Source: Coprinopsis marcescibilis
Taxonomy: Eukaryota > Basidiomycota > Agaricomycetes > Agaricales > Psathyrellaceae
Direction of reading: 5' to 3'
NCBI GenBank assembly: GCA_004369085.1
Contig: ML210222.1
Coordinates: 1 to 64,000 of the forward strand
Length of the DNA: 64,000 nucleotides
The notes under the pieces are model-generated. The model did not search any database. It was not told where the DNA came from and saw only the letters and a program-made list of their open reading frames with translations. How positions within the stretch are numbered: the first letter of the stretch is position 1; each line of letters starts with the position of its first letter. The translations under genes and the position numbers were made by a program. Shown piece by piece: positions 47,864 to 59,779 of this stretch.

Positions 47864-48503
47864 CGTAGGTCAATATACGGGCCAAACAAAATCCATGTAG
47901 GCGACGTACTGCTCCTGAATATATTCATGACAACGAAAAGTGAAGCAGCGTTGAACTTTGAAGGGAGTATGTAGAAGGTGGTTGTTATGGATCAAGCCCA
48001 AAGGCCAATTGTAATGACTTCACAAATTGATCAAGGTTTGGTCACGCGGTCAATGGCATCTGGTGCTTCCTATTTGGCGCTATAGTATGGTTTCTCACTT
48101 GCATAATAACCATGCCCTCAAAGGCTTCGAGCGAAAGGTTTGAAAGCCCCTCTGAGAATAGCAGGAAGGTCGGTACAATTGTTCTAGTTCACCTGATACC
48201 ATATCCGATTCATGACTACGGTGTGTGCTATCTAGGCCAGATCCCCGAATGACTCCCCTTCATCGACATTCACTGCCTCATCTAGCGTACGGCTAGATCC
48301 AGCTAGGTCATATCGAAACATATTCGCCACCCCTACTGGCGCCAGGACACGCCAATTCGACATTCGCGCGGATGCATCCCTAATGACATGCTTTGACCCT
48401 GCGGATAAAGAGCTGTATGACCTATGGGCTCCGAAACGATAATACTGTTTCAGGATTGTCGCGCCAGGTCGCCGGTACTGGTCAATGAGATAGCGTTTGT
48501 CGG
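47864..48503 (-). promoter_or_regulatory. VID27 upstream region
   Basis: 640 bp between two minus-strand genes. Short related elements (ctaggccagatcc near 48233 and ctagatccagctag near 48290) recur, separated by about 55 bp. They might be a factor site pair; nothing else stands out. Confidence 0.35.
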
Positions 48504-49094
48504 TTACAAAGTTCCCAGAAAAGCAGATAATCCTCCTTCATCGCGCTGTGAGCTCTTTATCCGTTTCTCCTCCTGTTCACGGCTGCGAGAAAGCATTGCT
48601 TGTAACCCAGATTTCTTGGGCCTTGCTTTGGCCTTACTAGCTTTATCCGATGGTCCCACACGAGAAGCGGTCGCTGCTGGACCGACTGCAGGAACGTTCT
48701 CGCCTGCTGATTGAGGTGCAGGTAATGACTCGGAATGATTGTCTTTAGGCTGAGGCGTGGGTTGGGTCCGTTCCCCATCTTCTGGTTCGGGAATGCGTTT
48801 TGAAGGGTGACATGGTGTAGTCTTGTCTAATGGGGTAATTTGGATCGATTCACAAGCAATGCAGGTTGTCTGAAGGACGCGTTTTCTCTTTGAATAATTA
48901 CGTCTGGACATGACTCTGGATTGGCTGGTGCCAATATGAAGATAATAACCACAGACGGAACATATAGCGGGGTCTTGTGGACAAGATGAAGACAATTGGC
49001 GACGAGACTTTGAACAATGAATTGCTGAGAGGGCCGGGGATATTGGCAAGAGGAGATATGGGATGGCCTGAGTAAATCGAGCCGATGGGTCCAT
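48504..49094 (-). CDS. RNase P/MRP subunit-like protein (Rpr2/Rpp21/Snm1 domain)
   Basis: Single exon, 196 aa. The N-terminus is helical (RFTQAIPYLLLPISPAL). The zinc-binding core has CSVCGYYL (CX2C) and, about 30 residues on after a basic stretch (SRRNYSKRKRV), CIACES (CX2C). This is the layout of Rpr2/Rpp21/Snm1 proteins, which bind RNase P or RNase MRP RNA. Rpr2 versus Snm1 cannot be decided by eye. The C-terminal half is low-complexity Pro/Ala/Ser then basic (KAKARPKKSGLQAMLSRS), resembling Snm1-type tails. Start taken at the first true ATG (49094); a longer GTG-initiated frame exists. Confidence 0.68.
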   Translation of the reverse strand: MDPSARFTQAIPYLLLPISPALSAIHCSKSRRQLSSSCPQDPAICSVCGYYLHIGTSQSRVMSRRNYSKRKRVLQTTCIACESIQITPLDKTTPCHPSKRIPEPEDGERTQPTPQPKDNHSESLPAPQSAGENVPAVGPAATASRVGPSDKASKAKARPKKSGLQAMLSRSREQEEKRIKSSQRDEGGLSAFLGTL

Positions 49095-49280
49095 GACAGC
49101 CACCAGTGACCGCACAAAAGAAAGAAGCCTTTGTCTGTGGTCACGTGGAGAAGACGCGCGCGGAACAACATACAATTCCAAAAAAGGCAAGTAGCCTGTT
49201 ATTGTTCTTGCAGGTTGAAAGTAATTGACGAAACGTTCTGCTAGGCTTTGTACTCGTTGCCCCCTTGATCCTCAGTCACC

Positions 49281-50929
49281 ATGCTCTCCTCTACAAAGCC
49301 TCGCTCGCATCATGCACGCCCCTTCCACACCCCTTCTTCTTCTATATCTTCGCCTTTGGACATTCCGGTGGCCCCCACCAGTCCTTACTATTCCCCTTCT
49401 TCCACTCCCCCGCCTGGTGCAAGGAGACCTTCCATTTCCACAACAATGCACTGGCTGTCTCGTAGTGCAAACTCCACCCAGGGCTCTTCTTCTCCCTACG
49501 CACCTTCCAAGCCTGTCAAGATTTCAGAGCCAAAGCTCGTCCGTGGCATTGACGCGCTAACCCACCCAAGAAATGGGGCACTAGGCACTGGTGCTACTGT
49601 CGTACGGACTCCGGATGACGCATTGCGTGAAGTTGGTGTACGGCTTACCTATGACCTCAAGTCAAACGACACCCCGAAAGCCCACAAGCCGAGGAAAGAG
49701 AAGAAAGCTTCAATCTCTAAAACAATAACAATTCCTCCTTCTCATCTCGACTACTCAACCATGAGCAGCCCTCCGCTTCCTCCACTTCCTATACCCGAGT
49801 CAGATGAAGAGAACGAGCTGTCAAAGTCGTACGAAAGCTCTACCTTGAGGTCGCGCTCCCCAACAAAGCGCAGCCGCGATACTGCCAACGTGACACCACC
49901 AACAGCCAAATTGACTGTCGCACCCACACCAACTCCCATCCCCATACCACGCTCTCCTTCTCTTAGACCTTCTTTGAAGATTCGATCAACTATCAGCTCG
50001 GACGAAGCCGTGCCTCCTTTGCCGTCCGCTGTTCCACCATCCCCATGCCCTCCTTTCAAGCCTATGTTGATGTCAGAACCGCCTTCATTCCCCACGAGCA
50101 ACGACAATGTTATCATAACCATTGAAACTTGTACGGCTACTTATAAAACGTCTCTGGAAACCATTAGATCCCGGCCTTCCAACCTGTCCAGCTATATCGA
50201 CTCAGTGCTTTCAAAGCCTCAGCGATCGAATTCTTCGACTTCTTCCGTTTATTCAAACGACGAAGACCACTTAGCCACGTACCGGCAACATCTGATATCG
50301 CAAGGCCTTGTCCCTCACCCGTACCGCAACATCCATATTTTCTTGGACCGTCCAAGCGCACCGTGAGTTTCCTGTGGCAAACATGTACACCTCACTCAAA
50401 AAACTGAATATGCCTTTCCAGATATACCCACATCCTTTCGTACCTTCGATCCAATCCAGCAACACCAGAATACCCAGAGTACATCCCACGCGCAGTCCTT
50501 TACCAGCAATTAGCCCATGCCCGTCTGGAATCACTCATTGAACTCCGGGATGAGGCTGCCTATCTCAGGTTAGAGGGCCTGCACAAGATGTGCGTCGACG
50601 AGATCCGAAAATTACACGCACCCAAGATGCATGTGCGTGGTAACAGCGTCAGCAGCCATTCAGTATCTGCGCAATCGATGCAGGCATCTATTTCCACGCT
50701 GCAAACACTCTTGGAACGCGTTGAAACGGACGCCCGTTCGAGCTCACATAGCTTGCCTCTGCCTCACGATAATCGAATCAAGGAGCGAGATAATTCCATG
50801 TCGGACCAATCGTCTACTCCATCCTCACGCGGCCCACCTACTCCTCAGTCGTGGGAGAGTGGCCATACCCGCAATCGAAGTCTGCCAACGCAGCGGTCTC
50901 TGAAAAGTCCACCAGTAGGATGGATATGA
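49281..50929 (+). CDS. BTB/POZ (T1-like) domain protein with disordered arms
   Basis: Exons 49281..50362 and 50422..50929 give 529 aa in frame. Residues 1-270 are Ser/Pro/Thr-rich and disordered. A BTB fold of the KCTD/T1 type follows: DNVIITIETCTATYKTSLET, then SYIDSVL, FLDRPSAPYTHILSYLRSNP across the intron, and YIPRAVLYQQLAHARLESLI with RLEGLHKMCVDEI. Such proteins often oligomerise and act as adaptors, for example for cullin-3. The C-terminal 140 residues are again Ser-rich with basic phospho-site-like motifs (HTRNRSLPTQRSLKSPP). Exact partner unknown. Confidence 0.78.
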
Positions 50930-51267
50930 TCGGCCTACTCACCACATCTTACGACTCTTATGCCCTTTGCATCTTAACTTAATATTCGAAATTCACCCTA
51001 GTAGTCATTCATTCCATTATGATCATATTTTCTCCTCATTGCAAATAATTAGACATTGGATTCCCAGTATATTGTTCAATTCATTAATAGGAATTGTTTA
51101 CATGTGTTAATCTCAAGAGAGAGGTCAAATCGTACACAGAATCGCAGTTGCGACTCTGTACACGGTGGTGGAGAGTAAGAGTGGCATAGAAGGCTCATAA
51201 AATATAATTACATGGGGAAGAGACGCTCCGAATGAGAAAATGATGGGCTATTTAGTTCTTGAGTTGT
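50930..51267. other. Intergenic between convergent BTB gene and SSD1
   Basis: AT-rich 3' flanks with aataat-type A/T runs. No gene seen. Confidence 0.4.
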
Positions 51268-54200
51268 TCAGACCCCAGAGAATGGGTTGACGCTGTAAAC
51301 TTTGATGACAGGAGGGCTCTTGGTCAAATCGGCGGTCACAATAACCTTGATAGGGAAGATTAGTACGAACGCCACACAGAAATAAAAATAAATAGCACAT
51401 ACAGGGACTGTCATGAGTTCTCGAATGTCCTGAATCTTGTGGCCTGAAGAAGGAACCCTCAAGCCTTCAAATGCCGGCTTCGCTTTCGAAATAGAGGTCA
51501 ATCGTTGCTTGGAAGTCTCCTCAACCTCGACAGCGTCGCTTCGTCCCAACACAATCTCGTCGTCGTCTGATTCATCCTCATCGAAAAGGGCACTCTCGTC
51601 ATGAACAGAGCGAGACGCAACCTCCATTTTGAGGGCATGCTGTTCCGCATTCTTCTTGACCTTCTTCAAATGTTCATCATCAGTGTTCTCCGCCAGCCAG
51701 GAGATGACGTCCCTTTCAGACCAATAGATCTGAAGAGTATGGCTATGTTCGTCGTAAACGTGGTTCTCGATCGGCATCTGGTCAACGTGGACGCGCTTCT
51801 CGATCCCAAATTCAGGGATCAAGACGTCGAAAGCAGCGTCAAGAACGTTGATAACCTTGGCGGATCGGATAACTGGGCCGTAACGGTTCGTAAGATCGGA
51901 AATCAAAACACAAAGGAACAAGTGAGCCGATTGTTCTTCTGCAAGACTCGCAGAGTCGCGTTTACTGTAAGAAAGGAATGTCAGAATAGGATCGGCAATA
52001 ATGACGCATGTCAGCTTACATGTTGCATTGCTGGGCAACTTTGGCGACGGCGTCACGATCCATGGTGAATTTGATGTCAGCTGAGGGTATCGCTTTAGTT
52101 TCGTGTATCAATGCCAGTACCGTACACTCACATCCGCCTTGCAAGATCGCTTCCAATTGTCGATGGACCAGCAGGTCGGCATATCGACGAATGGGCGATG
52201 TGAAATGCGTGTAGAGAGGAATATTCATGGCATAGTGGCCATATTTCGCTATGTCGAGCATACCAGCACAGAAATACTTGGCCCGATGAGTTGCCTTGAA
52301 GGATAGGAGCTCAAGCAATGTCCGTGCAGTAGGATCGGTGATATCGTTAAAGGATTTCATAAGGGCACCAGAGGAAGAAGTGTCAATCTTGTAGCCAAGG
52401 CGTTCAGCACGGCGACTAAAAGTCCCAAGACGGCGCTCAATGGGAGTGTCATGCCGACGCAATAGTGCCTGTTCAGGCAGATGCACAGCGATATGCTGTG
52501 CGACAGCAATGTTGGCAAGCAACATAAACTAGAAAGGCCAGTCAATAACGAAATGGATGAAACCAAATGAGAGCGGACCTCTTCGATCAACATGTTGGAT
52601 TCAGTGCGGTCGTAGGAACCGCAGTCGGTAGGGAGGCCAGCTTCGTCCAAAGAGAATTTGAGCTTCAAGCTATCCAAACTCATCGCACCATTCTTGAAGC
52701 GCTCCACGCGCAGCTGTTTAGCGATAGACCCCAGTATTTTGACGTCTTCTTCGATGGCAGACTTGGCATGGTTACCAGTGATAGCAACATTTCCCAATCC
52801 TTTGCCGTCAAGGATATTCTGGGCATCGCCATAAGCTAATTTGGCTGCGGATCTATAACGATGTTCAGAGCAGTTTCAAGAAGGAATTCAACCAGTTGAC
52901 TTACCTGATGATGGTCTTTCCAAACCATTTCTTGAGAATCTTGCCTTCTTTGTCAAACGTGAAAACGACGGAGAAAGCGAGTCGCTGTTCTCCTGGGAGG
53001 AGACTGCAGAGTTGCTCGCTCAACGTGGGCGGAAGCATGGGTACCACTCGTTGAACAAGGTAGACACTGGTTGCTCGTTTACGAGCATCTCTGTCCAACG
53101 CAGTGTTGGGCTTGACGAAGAAGGACACATCGGCGATATGCACCCCGATGTCATAAGTTCCGTCGTCGTTGGGTTTCACAGAAAGTGCGTCATCGAGATC
53201 CTTGGCTGTATCAGGGTCAATGGTGAAGATTCGCTCCTCGCGCAGATCTTTGCGTGTCTTCAACTCGTGCTCCGGGATTCTATGGACCGTTGATCAGTTT
53301 CTGAGGAGAGTCATACTGTAAAATCACCCACGTCCAGGGAATGGGAGGAAGACACTTGAGCACGTTTTCACTGAATTCTTCCGTCGGGAAATTGCAGTCT
53401 TTCAGCAAGGCGCTAGTTTCTACTTCAATGTCGCCTATTGGGCCCAATTCCTCAACGAGGGTACCAAATGGATGGAGGGAGCTAATGGGGTGTCGCTTGA
53501 TGCAGGCTACAAAGAGCTTGTTCGCGTATGCTTCGGAGTTTTGAACAAAATCGGGTGGCGCTTGCTCGGTTGGAATTGCGATAAGAGGGACACGCTTGTC
53601 AGTTGGCTTGAACCAAACAATCTTGGGTCGTTCAATAGGTCCACGGCGAGGTTCTTCGACTTTATCGCCCTCACGTTCCCGGCGTTCTGCCTCTTGCTTC
53701 TCTTTGGTAGCAGCCGACGAAGGTCGCAACAGGCCCAAGGTACCAGAGAATAGTTGACCAGGCATGCGCTCCACAACTGCGACGACGTGACCTGCAAACT
53801 GAGGTTTGACCTCATCGGTGACTCTGAGATGAAAAAATGAGGAAAACTTTGGTCAAGAAGTCACAAACACTTACTCCTCATCCTCGAACAACATCAACCC
53901 TTGGCCTTCAACCTCGACGTCGTCCTTCTTCTTGTCATCCTTGCGGTTGCCGTTCTTGAGATCGTATGCAGAGTTTTCTTCTTTTTTTCGCTTCTTTTCT
54001 TCCTTCTCCTTCTTTGTTCCCCAGACTTCGTCGACATCCAGCAACTCGACGGCGACGATATCGCCTTCAAGCGCCCTGTTGCGATCCTTGGAGCCGCAGA
54101 TGTAGATATCGGCATCGAGAACCTCAGTAGAAACGTAGGCGTCGGAACGGTTTCGCTTGTTGACGCGAAGGATGCCGACGACGAGCTTTCCGGCCGCCAA

Positions 54201-56082
54201 AAGAGGAGGAAGAGAGGCTTGTGGAAGATATGGAGCAAATAGCGACTTGCGCTGTGGTTGGCTAGATTGCTGCTGAAGTTGATTTTGGAATTGCTGCTGC
54301 TGTTGAAGAAGGTTCATTCCACCTAAGCCCAACCCCATCATGTTGGCCGCCATCATGTTTGGCAGCATATTGGGGAAGCTGAATGAAGCCATCTTGTGGT
54401 GATGGCCTCCAGATGCTGCACGGAACTGTTGCAAACTTTGCAATTGGGCTTGGGCTTGAGCCAGGTCCGATGCGAAGGCGTTGGGTTGTACGGATCCAAC
54501 TCCGCCATCTGTGCAAATGTTAGAACATAAAATAACGGTGGACAAGGAAGGGTATCGTACTGATTCGCCAGCTGGAGTCGACGCGAGAACCCTGCCTGGA
54601 ATGACCGCCGAACGCCGCAGGAGGAATGAAGCTGTCATCAAATCCGGTGGAATTGTCGAAAGGGTTAGCAAAAGGGACGCCGTTGTTTTGGCTGGGTGTC
54701 TTGTTCAGAACGTTCACGCTGTGTCGCCGTCCATGACCACGGGGGATGCCTTGAGATTGACCATCCAGTCCCATCATGCCAATGTTTCCGAACTGGCCCA
54801 TGGGGTTTTGCATGGCAGCAAAGGCGGGGTTCATGGTTGGAGTGGCCGGAAGGGTGCTTTGAACGCGTCGGTGAGATCCGCTGCGAGTCGGTGCAAGCCC
54901 AGAGGTTTGGAAAGAGAGGACCTGTCCGGACGCGAGCTGTTGCTGATACAAGGCCTGCTGTTGTTGTTGCAAAGCTTCAATTTGGCTTTGCAGTGCGATC
55001 TATATCAGGGTTAGACCCAAATTATCCGTAAGCGGGAGCATGCAACCCACTTGTTCTGCCATAATACCAGTAATCTCTCCGTCTGCTTTACGGTTGGCCT
55101 CAGCGAAATCAGGCTGAGGCTGTTGGTATCCCTGATTCTGAGATTGCTGAACCTGTTGACCCTGTTGAGGGAATTGGAAGCCAAGGTCTTCCTCGTTGAT
55201 GGGAGGACCCAAGCCCATGCTACGCTTCCTACCAAACATAAATCCCGGGGCAAGCTGGGGACGCCCAGTCGGGCCAAGAGCATCTGCTTGCTCGTTCTGG
55301 GCAGCCAAAGCAGCAAACCGTGGAGCAACAAAGCTCTGAGATTGGGAGCGGGGGTTGTGTCCCTGTTGAGCTGGCAAACGCTCTGGAATTTCACCTTCTT
55401 CAAAATTTGCGTCTTCGTTGTCTTCAACCATGACGCCAAGGTGTGGAGAATAGGAATTGTAGTTGCTGTTGCCGTTGTTCCCGAGAGAAACAGCTTTGCG
55501 GTGCTTTGGATCGGCGCCGAGAGTGGCACCAGGTTGGAACGAAGGTGCTTGTGTGTTCAATGTTTGGTGTGGCCCTCCAGACTGACCAGTGGGAAGTGGC
55601 TGAACGGGGGATGCAGTCTTGAGGTCCGCAATGACGCGCTGGAGGGAGGAAAGAGCGTCGCTAGACTCCTTAGATTGGGGCTGCGGAGCGGGCGCGGGCG
55701 CTGGCCTCGAGCCAGTCTGGTCCTTCCCAAACCCATTTCTCTGACCATTGGGGGCAGAAGACTGGGGCTTGCGATGGTTTGGGCCCCTATTCTGTTGATT
55801 CTTGCGAGGGTCCTGCTTCCTGTTACCATCCGGACCTTTGCGAGAGGCGGATTCGGAACCAGAATCAGCCCCCTGAGCAGAGCCAGCGGTACCGGGCGGT
55901 TTCTTGTGGCTTCCTCTTGAGTTGGGACGTTGACCGCCTTGACCAGAACCACCGCCCCTGGAGCTATTTGAGATCGAGGGGCCGCGCCTGGGACCCCCAC
56001 GACCGTTATTACCCTGGGGTGGCGGTTTCTTTTCGTCCTTCTTCCCAAGAGGGTTGAGTTGAGGCGTTACTTCATCTGTCAT
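51268..56082 (-). CDS. SSD1: Ssd1-type RNB-domain RNA-binding protein (Dis3L2-related)
   Basis: Translational regulator of cell-wall mRNAs in yeast, about 1,400 aa here. The N-terminal 550 residues are disordered: Gly/Arg/Asn-rich, then Gln-rich ([28 protein letters not shown]). Four HX(R/K)XX(S/T) sites fit the Cbk1/NDR kinase consensus. Two cold-shock-like domains start at [20 protein letters not shown] and [19 protein letters not shown]. The RNB domain has [40 protein letters not shown] and [20 protein letters not shown]. The C-terminus ends VNPFSGV. Unlike yeast Ssd1, motif I keeps all four acidic residues of active RNase II-type enzymes. An acidic/Lys insert ([14 protein letters not shown]) lies between the cold-shock domains. 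Confidence 0.93.
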
Positions 56083-56629
56083 GTCGTTCGTAAAGTCCAG
56101 TAGGACGAGAAATAGAAGATTTGTCGATTTTTGTGTTTAAGATTCAAATGTCAAGATCGTGTCTGGCGGAATACGGATAAGGCGATTGGAGAGCCAAATA
56201 TGACGGTGGCTGAAGAGAGACTGACCTGACAATAATGGTGTGGTTTGAATTGAGCGGCTTTGCCCTGCAGGGCGAGTGAGGAGAAGGAATGCAAGTAGGA
56301 GTATGTGAGGGTTTGTGGTTGGTGGAAAATGAAGGCACGATGGACCCTGAAACCAACTCAACCACCAGATCCTAGTCCTGACATCTGAATTCCCACGCTA
56401 GGTTACTTCCCAACACGGGGACAAAGCTGGACAAGGCGACAGCTTGATGATGCCAAGATATACTCTCTTGAGGGCTTTAGCCACAATGCTACAGTTTGGG
56501 GCGAATATCGAACAAGTAATAAGGGAAAATCCACCAGCCCGCCTTCTAACAGACGGCGAATGGCGGGGCACGAGTGGCTGTGTGTGATTATGGTCGAACT
56601 GATACTGATGCTACTATCTAACAAAGTAA
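56083..56629 (-). promoter_or_regulatory. SSD1 upstream region and IDH2-side spacer
   Basis: 547 bp between SSD1's start and the stop of IDH2, both on the minus strand. Any long 5' leader of SSD1 would lie here, as in yeast. Overlapping short antisense frames look accidental. Confidence 0.4.
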
Positions 56630-58459
<1,830 letters not shown>

Positions 58460-58656
58460 GATAAAAATGAGGGAGAAAAGGGTGACGAAAGTTTATCGGA
58501 GGCTCGGATTCTTTCGCGACGCTCAAAACGTCACACGTGGTGAGCTATGATCGGGGTAACTCAGCAACAGGCGATAAGATAAGATAGTGCTAGTAACCCG
58601 GCTGGAAAGACAATAGGAATCAAAGATATATACAAGCATGAACACTATAAGCAAAA

Positions 58657-59515
58657 CTAGCTGCTCAAAATCCCATTTAATTGCTGTCGATACTTCTCCA
58701 TGTTCCGTTCGGTCTCTTCCTCCAACAGCTGATCTTGTGAAGTCTATGGTGCTTCCATCAGACAAGGAAATCATGTCAAGTATCGGCAAACCTACGGGTA
58801 ATTCGTTCTCGACAGTGCCCGCCTGTCCTAATTTGCCATTCGTAAGTTCAAATAGAACCTTGTCGACCTCTGCATCGGCCTCATCTTCTAGTTCTTCGTC
58901 CTCGTCCATCTCCAAAGTGTCTTCCAGCATTTCCTCCATGATTCCAGCCTGCAAGTTTGAGCTTAAGATTCTGGAATGTGAATAGCGTCATAGAGTATAC
59001 CTTGGTCATTTCCATACTCATCTCTCTCATTACTTGGCTAACTTGAGGGAGCTTCACGAGGGCATTCGATAGCTTCATAATCTCGGTGGATTTCTGCAAA
59101 GCGCCAGTGACTTTCGTCATGGCTAATCTTTCATTAGTGAGAAAGGTCAGGAAGCAACGACCTAGTCCGTACCCAATTGCTGTTGTAGCTGATTCCCTAT
59201 CGAAGCCAGTCGAGCCTTGCTCACAGACAGCCTGTCCTTCTGCTTCTTGCTACGCACTACCTCCTTCGCCAATATACGAGCAGATTTCACGTCGCCCTTT
59301 GTAGCCAGTTGTTTCACCGTCTGTTGCGCCTTGTTGGTAGCCATGTCTAACTGCAAAGTAAACGCATTGAATAAGAACGCAGTGGACTATGCGGTTGTAT
59401 TGACCTGCCTCATCTCCCGGTCAAGATGTCGTGACTCCGCTCGTAGCTTGGACTGCCATGCGCGCACTCGTTCTTCTGCCGTCGGTCCGTAGAGAAAGCG
59501 GTTAATAGCCTGCAT
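58657..59515 (-). CDS. VPS24: ESCRT-III subunit Vps24 (CHMP3)
   Basis: Snf7-family protein that polymerises at endosomes for multivesicular-body sorting. N-terminal basic core: MQAINRFLYGPTAEERVRAW, then SRHLDREMRQLDMATNKAQQ, DVKSARILAKEVVRSKKQKD. The middle has TGALQKSTEIMKLSNALVKL and VMREMSMEMTKAGIMEEMLED. The acidic C-terminal part (DEDEELEDEADAEVDKVL) is followed by a last short exon ending in a MIM-like helix (MEKYRQQLNGIL). Comparison with human CHMP3 supports Vps24 over Vps2. Length is typical (about 220 aa). Its start lies 264 bp from the stop of the Zn2Cys6 factor. Confidence 0.92.
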
Positions 59516-59779
59516 AGTCAATTGAAGATGGTGAAGGTGGATGACAACCTGGACCTGCGTCATCAGGAAGCACTGCTCGGCGATTCACACTGATGTTCTT
59601 CGGAACACAGCCACAGCAGACGCCGTGACCCGAGGATACAGTCAACTACCTAAATATGTGTTTCGCTCACAAAAGAATATTTTCGTAGAAACAGCGAACG
59701 GTCTGAAGCTAGTTTGAGTACATATTGACAAACACAAAGGTATACATAGTGATTAGATATTCGAAAAACAGATCCACTG

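Noticed and set aside
55051..55920. 289-codon plus-strand frame inside SSD1
   Set aside because: Shadow of the Gln/Pro/Gly-rich coding strand; the sense frame has the Ssd1 motifs.
56137..56624. Short antisense frames between SSD1 and IDH2
   Set aside because: Serine/Pro/His-rich low-complexity frames without motif, in the SSD1 leader/promoter region.
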